Source of the DNA: an uncultured bacterium
GTDB lineage: Bacteria; Pseudomonadota; Gammaproteobacteria; Burkholderiales; Burkholderiaceae_C
Direction of reading: 5' to 3'
Assembly (NCBI GenBank): GCA_903928495.1
Contig: CAIYQZ010000009.1
Location: 1-42,697, forward strand
DNA: 42,697 bases
Below are positions 8,680 through 18,512 of this stretch, piece by piece. The position numbers were made by a program, and so were the translations under genes. Below the pieces are notes generated by a model. It did not search any database. It worked only from the letters and a program-made list of their open reading frames with translations, and was not told the DNA's origin. The stretch's first letter is position 1. Every line of letters starts with the position of its first letter.

Positions 8680-10976
8680 TAGAAAGAGGTTCCGATTTGA
8701 AATTGGATTTTCTGGATTTTATCGCCAGCGTATTTGCGAACGGGATTGGCATAAGCGATTCGCAAAGGCCCAACCGGAGACAGCCAGCTCAGCCCTACCC
8801 CAACAGACGCGCGCAACGTTCCCAAGTCGACTTTTTCAGTTTCGCCGTACACATTGCCCGCGTCAAAGAATCCGAAAACCCGCAAGGTCCTGTCATTGCC
8901 TGCCCCGGGGAAGGGAGCCAGCAACTCTGCATTCAATGCCAGTTTCTTGGGTCCACCAATGAAGGCCCCTGTGATGTCACGAGACCCCAACGTACCTTGC
9001 TCAAATCCGCGAACAGACCCCAAACCACCACCGAAGAAATTCTTGAACACAGGGAATGGCCGTCCGCCCAAGCCTTTGCCCCAACCCACATCGGTGTTGA
9101 ATGCCACAGTGAACTGCTTGTTCAAAGGGATGTACTGCTGAAACTGGTAGTTGGCTCTCAGGTACCTGGTGTCACCACCCACACCCCACTCCGTCTGGAG
9201 ACGCTGCAAACGCCCGCTGGTGGGCACAAGCGCACTGTCTCGGTCATCTCGGGTCCAGCCAACCGTCAGTGGCAGTGACACACTGCGCTCACCGTACTGC
9301 CGGGCGAACTCAAGATACGCTGCTGGCATGCTGGTACCCGACACAATCTTGGTGGACTCCGCACCACCGCCAAAGAACACCGTGTCGGTTTCGGTAAACG
9401 GAATACCAAAACGGACATTGAAGCCGGGCGTGATCAACTGGTAATCACCACCTTGCTGGGTGTAAGGGCGTGTGGTCCGGTAGTACACATCCACCGTGCG
9501 TGAGATGCCGTCGGCCGTGAAATACGGATCAGTGGTGGTCACCGATACCTGTCTGTTGAACTTGCTGGTGTTCAGGTCAATGCCAAGGTAGTTCCCAGTG
9601 CCAAACACGTTTTCTTGTTTGATGCCAGCAATGAACGATATTTTCTCAGCCTGGGAGTACCCGGCACCCACGGACAGGTTGCCAGTGGGTTTCTCTGCCA
9701 CCGTCAGTTGCAGGTCTACTTGGTCTGGCGCACCCACAACCTCTTGGGTGTCAATGCCCACTTGGGTGAAATAGCCCAGTCGGTCGACTCGGTCGCGGGA
9801 CAATTTGATTCGGTCACTGTCATACCAGGCAGACTCAAATTGGCGCAACTCACGACGGATCACCTCGTCTCGGGTTCTGTTGTTGCCGGCGATGTTGATT
9901 CGCCGCACATATGCGCGCCTGGAAGGCTGGGCCTGCAAGGTCAATGCCACTCGTCCGTTGTCCCGGTCGATTTCTGGAACGGCCTCTACCCTGGCAAAAG
10001 CGAACCCGAACGCGCCGAAATAGTCCGTGAACGCTTTGGTGGTTGCCGCGACCTTCTCTGCGTTGTAAGGCTCTCCCGCTTGTATCGCAACCAGCCTTTT
10101 GAAGTCCTCTTTCTTACCAAGAAAATCACCTGCCAACTTGACAGAGGACACCACATAACGATTGCCCTCCGAGATGTTGATCGACAGGGTGACCTCGTCT
10201 TTCGCCGGCGAGAGTGCGACCTGAGTCGAATCGATATTGAACTCAAGATACCCGCGTGTGAGGTAATGAGACTTGAGGGTTTCAAGGTCCGCCGCCAATT
10301 TGGGGCGTGAGTATCGATCGGACTTGGTATACCAACTCAGCCAGCCACCCGTATCCAGGTCAAACAAGTCTTTGAGCGTGCTTTCTGAAAAGGCTTTGCT
10401 ACCCACCACCCGAATTTCACGTATCTTGGCGACATCACCCTCTACGACACTGAAATTGAGGTTCACCCGGTTGCGCTCAGTTGGGGTAACGGTTGTCACC
10501 ACTTGAGCCGCATACATGCTCCGGTTCAGGTATTGCCTCTTCAATTCCTGTTCGGCCCTGTCTGCCAGTGCTTTGTCGAAGGGGCGTCCGTCGGTCAGCC
10601 CGACATCACGCAACGCCTTGCGCAAAACTTCATTGTCAAACTCTTTGACGCCTGAAAAAGTGATGTCAGAAACCGTGGGGCGCTCTTCTACAACGACCAC
10701 CACCACATCGCCACTGATGTCGATTCGCACATCTTTGAACAAACCCAATGAAAACAAGGCGCGGATGGCGGCAGCACCCTTTTCATCGCTGTAGGTTTCA
10801 CCGATCCTGAAAGGCAAAGACCCAAAAACGGTACCGGGTTCGACTCGCTGCAAACCCTCTACACGAATGTCCCTGAGAGAAAACGGCTCTGCAGCCAGGG
10901 CTGGGAACGCATTCATCAAGGACGATGCAACCAGTGTCAAAGCGACGGCCCGCAGGCTGGATATGTGGAGTTTCAT
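8679..10976 (-). CDS. bamA: Outer-membrane protein assembly factor BamA
   Basis: Essential outer-membrane Omp85 protein that folds and inserts beta-barrels. About 765 residues from the ATG at 10976 (MKLHISSLRAVALT), a signal peptide ending PALAAEP; longer readings into the rseP end are not supported. Five POTRA domains fill about residues 25-425; the rest is the 16-stranded barrel, with the loop 6 motif VRGFEQGT and a terminal aromatic (IQFQIGTSF) as expected for a Bam-recognised barrel. It starts 10 nt after the rseP stop and shows no good Shine-Dalgarno, so coupling to rseP is likely. skp follows at once. Confidence 0.97.
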   Translation of the reverse strand: MKLHISSLRAVALTLVASSLMNAFPALAAEPFSLRDIRVEGLQRVEPGTVFGSLPFRIGETYSDEKGAAAIRALFSLGLFKDVRIDISGDVVVVVVEERPTVSDITFSGVKEFDNEVLRKALRDVGLTDGRPFDKALADRAEQELKRQYLNRSMYAAQVVTTVTPTERNRVNLNFSVVEGDVAKIREIRVVGSKAFSESTLKDLFDLDTGGWLSWYTKSDRYSRPKLAADLETLKSHYLTRGYLEFNIDSTQVALSPAKDEVTLSINISEGNRYVVSSVKLAGDFLGKKEDFKRLVAIQAGEPYNAEKVAATTKAFTDYFGAFGFAFARVEAVPEIDRDNGRVALTLQAQPSRRAYVRRINIAGNNRTRDEVIRRELRQFESAWYDSDRIKLSRDRVDRLGYFTQVGIDTQEVVGAPDQVDLQLTVAEKPTGNLSVGAGYSQAEKISFIAGIKQENVFGTGNYLGIDLNTSKFNRQVSVTTTDPYFTADGISRTVDVYYRTTRPYTQQGGDYQLITPGFNVRFGIPFTETDTVFFGGGAESTKIVSGTSMPAAYLEFARQYGERSVSLPLTVGWTRDDRDSALVPTSGRLQRLQTEWGVGGDTRYLRANYQFQQYIPLNKQFTVAFNTDVGWGKGLGGRPFPVFKNFFGGGLGSVRGFEQGTLGSRDITGAFIGGPKKLALNAELLAPFPGAGNDRTLRVFGFFDAGNVYGETEKVDLGTLRASVGVGLSWLSPVGPLRIAYANPVRKYAGDKIQKIQFQIGTSF

Positions 10977-10986
10977 GGGGAAGGAT

Positions 10987-12366
10987 CTAGCCCAGCAATC
11001 GGGCGACATCATTGAAAAGGGCAATGGCCATCATGCCCATCAGAAAGGTCATACCGCCACGCTGTAACCGATCTGTCCACGCCGGTGAAGGCTCTCGCCC
11101 GGTGACAGCTTCGTAAAGATAATACATCAGGTGCCCGCCATCCAAGACAGGCACCGGCAGCAGGTTCAGCACCCCGAGACTGACACTGATGACGGCCAAA
11201 AACAGCACATACGAAATGAAACCACTGTGGGCTGATTTACCAGCATGATCAGCAATGGAAATCGGACCGCTGAGGTTCTTCAGTGAAGCCTCACCCGTCA
11301 CAATTTTCGCCATCATCTTGACGGTCAGAAGTGACATCTCGCCTGTTTTGGCCAAACCATGCACGACACTGTCAAACCAATCGGTGCTGACAACAGTCAT
11401 CGAAGGCTGCCCACCAACATAGGCACCGATGCGAGCAGTCCAACCGGAGTCGCTTCGTTCCGGCTTTGGGGTGACCGGCAGCAACAACATGCGACCTTCG
11501 CGCTCGACGGTCCAATTCAATGTTTGTGCATTGCCATTGCCACTCACGGACGCACGGATCAGGGCCCTCAACTCTTGCGCGTCAGTGATCTCGCGTGAGC
11601 CCACTTTGTGTATCCGGTCGCCCTCTTTCAAGCCGGCAAAGGCCGCCGCGCCGTTTGGCATGATTTGCCCCAATCGAGCGGCAGAGAACGGAGCCATGAG
11701 GCCAATCCGCTCGAGTAACCGTGCGTCCAGTTCATCCACGCCAAGGTCGGATAAAGGCAGGCGCACTTCACGAGGGGAGCCATCAGCCTCACGCTCAGAC
11801 ACCCAAAGAACGATGTCAGAGTTGTTCAAAGCTGCCCTGGTCAGTGACCAACGCAACTGTTCGAAAGACTCTGTCGCCACGGGAGCATCGTCGGCAATCT
11901 GTGTGGCACTCACCCAGTCACCCGCACGCAATCCGGCTTGGGCAGCCAATGAGCCAACCACAGGGGTGCCGAGCACGGGCTTGGCCTGCTCCAAACCCCA
12001 CCAGCTCACACCGGCATACAGCACAACGGCCAACAACAAGTTGGCGAGGGGACCCGCGAGAACGATCAACGCACGACTGCCAACAGGTTGGGTGTTGAAA
12101 GCCATGTGTCTGTGTGATGCAGGCACTGGCGCTTCGCGCTCATCGAGCATGCGAACAAACCCTCCGAGTGGCACCATAGCGACGACAAATTCAGTGCCCG
12201 TGTCGCTTCTTTTCCAGACAAACAATGGCTTTCCAAAGCCAATGGAGAAGCGGAGCACCCGAACACCACAAGCCACGGCCATTCGGTAGTGGCCATATTC
12301 GTGCACAGCGATCAAAATCCCTAAGCCAAGCACAAAAGAAACAACGGTGATGAGCATGTCGTACAT
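10987..12366 (-). CDS. rseP: Site-2 zinc metalloprotease RseP
   Basis: Inner-membrane protease that cuts the anti-sigma factor in the envelope stress response and clears signal-peptide remnants. 459 residues. The metal site HEYGH (His22, Glu23, His26) lies in the first transmembrane helix, and the third ligand is in the LDGGH near residue 409. Two PDZ domains lie between (about 120-215 and 220-300), with VGSLAAQAGLRAGD and GAAAFAGLKEGDRI. FSIGFGKPL and GTEFVVAMVPLGGFVRMLDE are family signatures. The ATG overlaps the dxr stop (TGATG); a second ATG at codon 4 would also fit. Confidence 0.96.
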   Translation of the reverse strand: MYDMLITVVSFVLGLGILIAVHEYGHYRMAVACGVRVLRFSIGFGKPLFVWKRSDTGTEFVVAMVPLGGFVRMLDEREAPVPASHRHMAFNTQPVGSRALIVLAGPLANLLLAVVLYAGVSWWGLEQAKPVLGTPVVGSLAAQAGLRAGDWVSATQIADDAPVATESFEQLRWSLTRAALNNSDIVLWVSEREADGSPREVRLPLSDLGVDELDARLLERIGLMAPFSAARLGQIMPNGAAAFAGLKEGDRIHKVGSREITDAQELRALIRASVSGNGNAQTLNWTVEREGRMLLLPVTPKPERSDSGWTARIGAYVGGQPSMTVVSTDWFDSVVHGLAKTGEMSLLTVKMMAKIVTGEASLKNLSGPISIADHAGKSAHSGFISYVLFLAVISVSLGVLNLLPVPVLDGGHLMYYLYEAVTGREPSPAWTDRLQRGGMTFLMGMMAIALFNDVARLLG

Positions 12367-13553
12367 CAGTGCGCGATGTTCACCAGCATTTCGCGAGCGG
12401 TTCTGCGGGCATGCGCGTCGACGTCCAGCAAGTCCGCTTCAGTGCGCGGGTTGTCAGGCACGCAACGCTCCATCACGTGCTGATTGAGCATGTGTATCTG
12501 ATCAAATCGAATGCTTCTTTTCAGAAACGCGTCCACCGCCACCTCATTGGCAGCATTGAGAACCGCTGTGGTGCCCGCAGGTGCAAGCAATGCTTGCCAT
12601 GCAAGAGCGAGACCGGGAAAACGCTGCGGGTCTGGCGCTTGAAAAGTCAGAGGCGGTACTTTGGAAAAATCCAAGGGCGCAGCACCAGAAGCAACCCTGT
12701 CTGGCCAAGAGAGCCCAAAAGCAATCGGAACACGCATATCAGGTGTGCCCAACTGTGCCACCACTGACCCATCCACATACTGAACCATGGAGTGAATCAC
12801 GCTTTGCGGATGAATGACCACTTCGATCCGGTCAGGTTGTACCCCGAACAGGTAGTGCGCCTCGATCACTTCAAGGGCCTTGTTCATCATGGTGGCTGAA
12901 TCAACCGATATCTTTTTGCCCATCACCCAATTCGGGTGAGCACATGCCTCCTCGGGGGTGACTTGGGACAAGGTTTGTATGTCGCGCGTGCGAAAAGGCC
13001 CGCCGGAAGCGGTCAACACAATTTTGTCGACTCTCTGGGGCCAAAAATCGCGATTCTCCGGCAGTGACTGAAAAATGGCTGAGTGCTCACTGTCAATTGG
13101 CAGCAACGTGCCACCGCCGGACTGGACAGCAGCCATGAAACAGGTCCCACCAACCACCAGCGCCTCTTTGTTAGCCAGCATGAGTTTCTTGCCCGAACGC
13201 GCAGCCGCCATGCAGGGCATCAAGCCCGCAGCTCCAACGATGGCCGCCATCACACTGTCAGTACGCTCATCCTCTGACACCGCGATCAAACCAGCTTGTC
13301 CAGACAAAACTTGTGTGTCCAGCCCTTCTGCCGCTACTCGCTCTGCCAAAGACTTGGCACAGTCCTCATCAACCAGCACCGCGTACTTGGGTGAAAAGCG
13401 CTGAATTTGCTTCATCAAGCCATCCACCTGCGTGGCAGCAGTCAATGCAAAAATGCTGAACTTGTCAGGATGACGCGCCACAACATCCAATGTGCTGTTA
13501 CCAATGGATCCCGTTGAACCGAGGACTGTGATGTGTTGCATTCGTGAACTCAT
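12366..13553 (-). CDS. dxr: 1-deoxy-D-xylulose 5-phosphate reductoisomerase
   Basis: Second step of the methylerythritol phosphate pathway, converting DXP to MEP with NADPH. 395 residues. The nucleotide-binding loop is LGSTGSIGNSTLDV (11-24); the metal-binding residues are Asp154 and Glu156 in PIDSEHSAIFQ; the substrate loop is NWVMGKKISVDSATMMNK. The C-terminal helical domain is complete. ATG at 13553 overlaps the cdsA stop (ATGA); the ATG at codon 5 (MQHITVLG) is an equally plausible start. Later pathway steps ispD and ispF are in the same window, and uppS next door uses the end product. Confidence 0.96.
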   Translation of the reverse strand: MSSRMQHITVLGSTGSIGNSTLDVVARHPDKFSIFALTAATQVDGLMKQIQRFSPKYAVLVDEDCAKSLAERVAAEGLDTQVLSGQAGLIAVSEDERTDSVMAAIVGAAGLMPCMAAARSGKKLMLANKEALVVGGTCFMAAVQSGGGTLLPIDSEHSAIFQSLPENRDFWPQRVDKIVLTASGGPFRTRDIQTLSQVTPEEACAHPNWVMGKKISVDSATMMNKALEVIEAHYLFGVQPDRIEVVIHPQSVIHSMVQYVDGSVVAQLGTPDMRVPIAFGLSWPDRVASGAAPLDFSKVPPLTFQAPDPQRFPGLALAWQALLAPAGTTAVLNAANEVAVDAFLKRSIRFDQIHMLNQHVMERCVPDNPRTEADLLDVDAHARRTAREMLVNIAH

Positions 13554-14380
13554 ATGCCAGAAAAAAACGCGGCGACCGGTAGCACAGGAAGCAGAGCATC
13601 TATTCGGTCAAGGACACCGCCATGACCCGGCAACAAGTTGCTGGAGTCCTTGACGCCAGCGCTCCTTTTGACCAAGGACTCCACCAGATCGCCCATCACG
13701 CTCAAAGCTGCCAATACCGAGAAAACAACCCAACTCAGCATTGGGTGCCGCTCGTAGATTGAACTGTAGATACTGTGCGAATCGGTTACGACGTGAGCGT
13801 CAATCCAAATCCAGATGGCGGCCAGAAGAAGCACAGCAACCCATCCAGACAATGCCCCTTCCCAACTTTTCCCCGGGCTGATGGTTGGCGCAAGTTTTCT
13901 CTTGCCAAAGGCCTTGCCACCGAAATAGGCCGCGACATCCGCCGTCCACACCAAGGCCATGACAGACAGCAGGTAGTTGATTCCGGTTGACCGGGCTTCT
14001 GCGAGAGCCAGCCATGCCGTCGCGAGGACCAGAACACCTGTCATCATTCTGACCGACTGTGGAACCGCCCCCCAAGCACCGACCCCCTTGTTCAGGAGCA
14101 ACGGAACCACCAGGCACCACAATACAGCAGCAGCCGCCCACACAGGGAAAGAACCCAACAAACCCCATTGAAGCCAGCCAACCAGCAGCACGCCACCAAA
14201 TGCGATGCCGGCCAGAACAGACGTCCTTGACGGATATCCATTCATTCGACCCCACTCCCACACCCCTGCGGACAGAAACACCAACGCCAAACCAATGAAC
14301 GGACTGGGGCTGGGCTGAAACAAAACAGGCAGAAGCACTGCCAACAGCATCAGCGCTGTGACCACACGGAGTTTCAACAA
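13550..14380 (-). CDS. cdsA: Phosphatidate cytidylyltransferase
   Basis: Makes CDP-diacylglycerol from CTP and phosphatidic acid, the branch point to all phospholipids; polytopic inner-membrane protein. The start is the TTG at 14380: GAGGAG at 14388-14393 stands 7 nt upstream and the resulting MLKLRVVTALMLLAV lines up with E. coli CdsA (MLKYRLISAFVL). That gives 276 residues. About seven to eight hydrophobic helices are visible, and the CDS signature is complete in the C-terminal part, ending SVMGDLVESLVKRSAGVKDS and LPGHGGVLDRIDALL. The Shine-Dalgarno lies inside the last codons of uppS, so the two are coupled. Confidence 0.94.
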   Translation of the reverse strand: MLKLRVVTALMLLAVLLPVLFQPSPSPFIGLALVFLSAGVWEWGRMNGYPSRTSVLAGIAFGGVLLVGWLQWGLLGSFPVWAAAAVLWCLVVPLLLNKGVGAWGAVPQSVRMMTGVLVLATAWLALAEARSTGINYLLSVMALVWTADVAAYFGGKAFGKRKLAPTISPGKSWEGALSGWVAVLLLAAIWIWIDAHVVTDSHSIYSSIYERHPMLSWVVFSVLAALSVMGDLVESLVKRSAGVKDSSNLLPGHGGVLDRIDALLPVLPVAAFFSGI

Positions 14381-14384
14381 AAGA

Positions 14385-15155
14385 CTACTCCTCGTCTGAG
14401 TTCTGTGGTTCGACCGACACCTGCTCGGATGTTCTGCCGAATCGTCGCTCACGCTGCTGATAGGCCAACAAAGCAACGTCCAGTTCGCATGCGTCGAAAT
14501 CAGGCCACAGAACATCCGAGAAATAGAACTCGGAATACGCCATTTGCCACAACAGGAAATTGCTGACGCGCATCTCGCCGCCGGTGCGAATGAACAGATC
14601 TGGATCCGGAACATGTCCCAGCGAAAGGTACTCCCGCATGGACTGCTCTGTCATTGGCAATCCGAGCGCCTGAACCTTGGCTGCCGCTTGGCAAATGTCC
14701 CAGCGACCGCCGTAATTGAAACACACATTCAGGATGAGCTTTTGATTGGCCGCAGTGGTTGCCTCCGCTTCGGAAAGGCCCGCTGCAACCCGAGAATTGA
14801 GCTTGCTCCAATCTCCAGGGAAGTGCAATTGGACGCCCTGCTCATGCAAGTTGGGCACCTCGCGAGTCAATGCGATGCCCAATAGATCCATCAACCCAGA
14901 TACTTCTTCCTGAGGTCGATTCCAGTTCTCAGAAGAGAAGGCAAACACACTGAGCACGCGGATATCGCGATCAATGCAGGCTTTAACTGTGGCCCTCAGC
15001 GAATCCACTCCACGCTTATGGCCAGCAATTCTGGGCAACAACAGCTTCTTTGCCCACCGACCGTTACCGTCCATGACAACCGCGACGTGAAACGGGCGGT
15101 ATTCATGCCTGCCAGCCGCTGAGAGCCGATCCAACTGCTTGACCGTTTTAGGCAA
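14385..15155 (-). CDS. uppS: Undecaprenyl diphosphate synthase
   Basis: cis-Prenyltransferase that builds the C55 carrier lipid for peptidoglycan and O-antigen from farnesyl and isopentenyl diphosphate. 256 residues. The catalytic aspartate is Asp29 in VVMDGNGRWA; FSSENWNRP, ILNVCFNYGGRWDI, DPDLFIRTGGEMRVSNFLLWQ and SEFYF are the family blocks. The first possible start is the TTG at 15155, 25 nt after the frr stop, with AGGG about 9 nt upstream; no ATG is available near it. The extra residues before HVAVVMDG are a little longer than in E. coli. cdsA follows with a 5-nt overlap region. Confidence 0.95.
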   Translation of the reverse strand: MPKTVKQLDRLSAAGRHEYRPFHVAVVMDGNGRWAKKLLLPRIAGHKRGVDSLRATVKACIDRDIRVLSVFAFSSENWNRPQEEVSGLMDLLGIALTREVPNLHEQGVQLHFPGDWSKLNSRVAAGLSEAEATTAANQKLILNVCFNYGGRWDICQAAAKVQALGLPMTEQSMREYLSLGHVPDPDLFIRTGGEMRVSNFLLWQMAYSEFYFSDVLWPDFDACELDVALLAYQQRERRFGRTSEQVSVEPQNSDEE

Positions 15156-15180
15156 AAGTGTGTGCCCTGCAACTGGCTGA

Positions 15181-15741
15181 TCAGACAGCCATGATGTCTT
15201 GCTCTTTCGATGCGACCAAGCGGTCCACCTCAGCGATGTAACGATCTGTCATTTTCTGGACATCTTCCTGAGTCCGCCGCTCATCATCTTCGGATGCCAA
15301 TTTGTCCTTGACGAGTTTCTTGACAGACTCGTTGGCGTCGCGACGCAGATTCCGGATGGCAATCTTCGCACCCTCACCCTCACCACGGACCACCTTCGTG
15401 AGTTCTTTGCGTCGCTCCTCCGTCATTGGTGGCAGAGGCACACGAATCAAGTCACCTTGACTAGCAGGGTTCAAACCCAAGTCCGAGTCACGAATGGCTT
15501 TTTCAATCTTGGCACCCATCCCCTTTTCCCATGGAGCCACGCCGATCGTGCGGGCGTCGAGCAGCGACAGATTGGCCACTTGGGACACTGGAACCATTGA
15601 GCCATAGTAGTCAACATGCACAGTGTCCAGCAGCGCTGGATTGGGGCGACCTGTGCGTATTTTCGCCAACCCGTTGCGAAACGCGTCCACCGACTGTTGC
15701 ATCTTGTGCTCTATGGTTGCTCGAATATCTGCAATGCTCAT
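15181..15741 (-). CDS. frr: Ribosome recycling factor
   Basis: Splits the post-termination ribosome together with EF-G. From the ATG at 15741 the protein is 186 residues (E. coli 185), starting [26 protein letters not shown], the DSDLGLNP segment, [36 protein letters not shown] and DVQKMTD are the conserved pieces of the L-shaped tRNA mimic. A TTG seven codons earlier is possible but adds residues not usual in the family. It lies 37 nt after pyrH, the usual neighbour. Confidence 0.96.
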   Translation of the reverse strand: MSIADIRATIEHKMQQSVDAFRNGLAKIRTGRPNPALLDTVHVDYYGSMVPVSQVANLSLLDARTIGVAPWEKGMGAKIEKAIRDSDLGLNPASQGDLIRVPLPPMTEERRKELTKVVRGEGEGAKIAIRNLRRDANESVKKLVKDKLASEDDERRTQEDVQKMTDRYIAEVDRLVASKEQDIMAV

Positions 15742-15778
15742 TTGTCTCAAATCCTCGTTCAAGAAAAAGCCAGAACCA

Positions 15779-16489
15779 TCAGATATGCACCAGCGTGCCT
15801 TCGTCGCCGCCCAACACCACCCGCTTCAAAGCACCATGCTTGACGATGCTGAATACCTTGATGGGAAGTTTTTGGTCGCGACACAAAGCAAACGCCGTCG
15901 CGTCCATCACTTGCAAATTCTTGGACATGGCCTCATCAAAACTGATCGCTTTGTAAAGGGTGGCTGAAGGATCCTTCTTTGGATCGGCAGAATAAATTCC
16001 ATCAACCTTGGTGGCCTTCAAGACAATTTCAGCACCAATTTCGGCGCCGCGCAGGGCTGCAGCGGTGTCAGTGGTGAAAAACGGATTGCCTGTACCGGCC
16101 GCAAAAATGACAACCTTGCCCTCTTCCAAATACTGGAGTGCTTTCGGACGAACATAAGGCTCTACCACTTGCTCAATGGAAATGGCAGACATCACACGCG
16201 CAACCAATCCGGCTTTGTCCATGGTGTCTGCGAGCGCCAGCGAGTTCATCACGGTTGCCAGCATGCCCATGTAATCAGCAGTCGCGCGGTCCATGCCAAC
16301 AGAGCCGCCGGCCACTCCACGGAAGATATTTCCGCCCCCGATAACCACCGCAACCTGGACACCCAACCGCGTGATGTCAGCCACCTCCTCGACCATCCGG
16401 ACAATGGTGTCACGGTTGATACCAAAGGCATCGTCACCCATGAGAGCTTCGCCCGACAGTTTCAACAGAATTCTTTTGTAAGCTGGCAT
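15779..16489 (-). CDS. pyrH: Uridylate kinase
   Basis: Phosphorylates UMP to UDP; hexameric amino-acid kinase fold. 236 residues. Starts [15 protein letters not shown], then [11 protein letters not shown] (ATP/UMP site), [18 protein letters not shown] and [16 protein letters not shown] (UMP binding), and [17 protein letters not shown] at 16489 is well placed. tsf lies upstream, frr downstream, in the conserved rpsB-tsf-pyrH-frr order. Nothing unusual. Confidence 0.97.
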   Translation of the reverse strand: MPAYKRILLKLSGEALMGDDAFGINRDTIVRMVEEVADITRLGVQVAVVIGGGNIFRGVAGGSVGMDRATADYMGMLATVMNSLALADTMDKAGLVARVMSAISIEQVVEPYVRPKALQYLEEGKVVIFAAGTGNPFFTTDTAAALRGAEIGAEIVLKATKVDGIYSADPKKDPSATLYKAISFDEAMSKNLQVMDATAFALCRDQKLPIKVFSIVKHGALKRVVLGGDEGTLVHI

Positions 16490-16526
16490 GGTTCTCTTCA
16501 GGTCGAGGGTCGGAGGTCAGGAAACA

Positions 16527-16552
16527 ACCGGAGGCAAACAAATGCCCCCGGT
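16527..16552 (-). terminator. Hairpin between tsf and pyrH
   Basis: On the minus strand the sequence ACCGGGGGCA, a 6-nt loop and TGCCTCCGGT form a 10-bp stem with one G-T pair. It is followed by TGTTTCC, a poor U-tract, so it is more likely a processing or partial attenuation site than a full terminator. It lies about 38 nt before the pyrH start. Confidence 0.5.
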
Positions 16553-16561
16553 CACTGGAAA

Positions 16562-17449
16562 TTATGCAGCCTGGGCCGCTGCAACCTGGGCTGCAACCTC
16601 TGCTGCAAAGTCGTCGACCTTCTTCTCAATACCCTCGCCCACCACGTACATGGTGAAGCCCTTGATCGTGGTGCCCGTTGCCTTGAGCATCTGCTCAACA
16701 GTCTGTTTGTCATTCTTGACAAACGGCTGGTTGAACAGGCTCACCTCCTTGAGGTACTTCTGCACCGAGCCTTCGATCATCTTTGCTGCGATATCCGCAG
16801 GCTTGCCAGACTCGGCAGCCTTCGCTTGGGCAACCGAGCGCTCACGTTCAACAAGCTCAGCAGGCACGTCGGCGCTGGAAAGAGAGACTGGCTTCATTGC
16901 CGCGATGTGCATGGCAACATCTTTGGCCGCATTGTCATCGCCTTCAAATTCGACCATGACGCCAATGCGGGTGCCGTGCAAGTAACTCGCGAGCTTGCCG
17001 CCGTCTGAGTACCGTTTGAAACGACGGATCGTCATGTTCTCGCCGATTTTGCCAATCAGACCCTTGCGGACATCTTCCACTGTTGGGCCAAATCCTTCTG
17101 CCGACAACGGCAAGGCCGCGACAGCAGCCAAATCAACCGGGTTGTGGACAGCGATCAGTTCGGCGATGTTTTTGCACATGGCCAGAAAGATGTCGTTCTT
17201 GGTCACGAAGTCAGTTTCGCAATTGACTTCGACCAGCGCACCGGCTGAGCCAGAGACATGCGCGGTCACGACGCCTTCGGCCGTGACTCGGCTGGCGGCC
17301 TTACCGGCTTTGCTGCCAAGTTTCACACGCAAAATTTCCTCGGCCTTCTCCATATTGCCCTCGGCCTCGGTCAATGCTTTTTTGCACTCCATCATGGGGG
17401 CGTCTGTTTTGGCACGCAGTTCTGCGACCATGCTTGCGGTAATTGCCAT
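16562..17449 (-). CDS. tsf: Elongation factor Ts
   Basis: Nucleotide exchange factor for EF-Tu. 295 residues from the ATG at 17449 ([12 protein letters not shown]); a GGAG lies 7 nt before this ATG, while the ATG two codons earlier is too close to it. The N-terminal UBA-like part holds [24 protein letters not shown]; the core has [13 protein letters not shown], the Asp-Phe pair that disturbs the EF-Tu magnesium site. It follows rpsB after an attenuator-like hairpin. Confidence 0.97.
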   Translation of the reverse strand: MAITASMVAELRAKTDAPMMECKKALTEAEGNMEKAEEILRVKLGSKAGKAASRVTAEGVVTAHVSGSAGALVEVNCETDFVTKNDIFLAMCKNIAELIAVHNPVDLAAVAALPLSAEGFGPTVEDVRKGLIGKIGENMTIRRFKRYSDGGKLASYLHGTRIGVMVEFEGDDNAAKDVAMHIAAMKPVSLSSADVPAELVERERSVAQAKAAESGKPADIAAKMIEGSVQKYLKEVSLFNQPFVKNDKQTVEQMLKATGTTIKGFTMYVVGEGIEKKVDDFAAEVAAQVAAAQAA

Positions 17450-17492
17450 TTTCATGCTCCAAGTCAGCAGTCCTTGACTGCCATTCAGTTGT

Positions 17493-17515
17493 AAAAAAGG
17501 GGCACTGAAGCCCCC
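17493..17515 (-). terminator. Intrinsic terminator or attenuator between rpsB and tsf
   Basis: Minus strand: GGGGC, a 6-nt loop TTCAGT, GCCCC, then a run of six T. This is a textbook rho-independent form placed about 20 nt after the rpsB stop and 44 nt before tsf. Since tsf has no evident separate promoter in the gap, partial read-through, i.e. attenuation that sets the S2 to EF-Ts ratio, is the likely role. Confidence 0.75.
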
Positions 17516-17536
17516 GTTGTGGTGGACAGCGAGGGC

Positions 17537-18292
17537 TCAGGCGGCCGTCTCTTCTTTCACTTCCACGAACTCGTCGCCGCTTTCAGGCGCCACGGCCTTC
17601 ACGATATCGTTCACAGCGTTGGCACGGCCTTCCAGGATGGCATCTGCGATACCACGGGCGTACAACTCGACAGCCTTTGATGAGTCATCGTTACCAGGAA
17701 TCACGTAGTCGATGCCTTCGGGCGAATGGTTGGTATCCACGACACCCACCAGCGGAATGCCGAGTTTGCGAGCTTCAAGCACTGCAATCTTGTGGAAGCC
17801 AACGTCAATCACAAAAATCGCATCGGGCAATGCAGGCATGTCCTGGATGCCACCGATGTCCTTCTCGAGCTTTTCCATCTCACGGGTGAAGGTGAGTTGC
17901 TCTTTCTTGCTCATGTGATCCAGACCAGCCTCAAGCTGAGTCTGCATGTCCTTGAGGCGTTTGATCGATGTTTTGACCGTCTTGAAGTTGGTCAACATGC
18001 CGCCCAACCAACGCTGGCTGACATACGGCACGCCCGCACGAATGGCCTCGGCAACGACGGTGTCACGGGACTGGCGCTTCGTGCCCACCATCAAAATGGT
18101 GCCACGATTGGCGGCCAGTTGGCGCACGAATTTCGCGGCCTCCTCGAACATGGGCAACGTCTTTTCGAGGTTGACGATGTGAATCTTGTTGCGGTGACCA
18201 AAGATGTAGGGGGCCATCTTGGGGTTCCAGAAACGGGTTTGGTGACCGAAGTGGACACCCGCTTCCAACATTTCGCGCATGGAAATAGACAT
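17537..18292 (-). CDS. rpsB: 30S ribosomal protein S2
   Basis: Small-subunit ribosomal protein, 251 residues, first gene of the long minus-strand chain. [26 protein letters not shown] is split by the family signature [14 protein letters not shown]-like [30 protein letters not shown], and [11 protein letters not shown] with [11 protein letters not shown] and IPGNDD follow. The C-terminus ends in an acidic tail. ATG at 18292 is unambiguous. It is followed by an attenuator-like hairpin and tsf. Confidence 0.98.
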   Translation of the reverse strand: MSISMREMLEAGVHFGHQTRFWNPKMAPYIFGHRNKIHIVNLEKTLPMFEEAAKFVRQLAANRGTILMVGTKRQSRDTVVAEAIRAGVPYVSQRWLGGMLTNFKTVKTSIKRLKDMQTQLEAGLDHMSKKEQLTFTREMEKLEKDIGGIQDMPALPDAIFVIDVGFHKIAVLEARKLGIPLVGVVDTNHSPEGIDYVIPGNDDSSKAVELYARGIADAILEGRANAVNDIVKAVAPESGDEFVEVKEETAA

Positions 18293-18433
18293 TGAATTTC
18301 TCTCAGAGGTTGATTCTTAAATTCAAGCCTGATCTGCCCATCATGACAAACGGGTCACAGACACCTGTATGGCTTGGTTTGCGATTGTTTTTTGCTTGCC
18401 AAGCAGAATGCCCAGCACCGAAAAAACTCTAGC

Positions 18434-18439
18434 ATTATA
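18434..18439 (-). promoter_or_regulatory. Candidate -10 box of the rpsB transcript
   Basis: A perfect TATAAT in the 220-nt gap between divergent rpsB and nnr, with no good -35 at the proper distance. It would give an rpsB leader of about 135 nt, long enough for the S2 autoregulation known in other proteobacteria, but I cannot recognise a specific leader structure. The nnr promoter must share this gap; I see no clear box for it. Confidence 0.5.
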
Positions 18440-18512
18440 GCAAGGCTGTCCCATCGACTCCTCTACTAGCCGGCGACCACTGGCTGCAGGCATCCACAGG
18501 CACACTCAAGAC

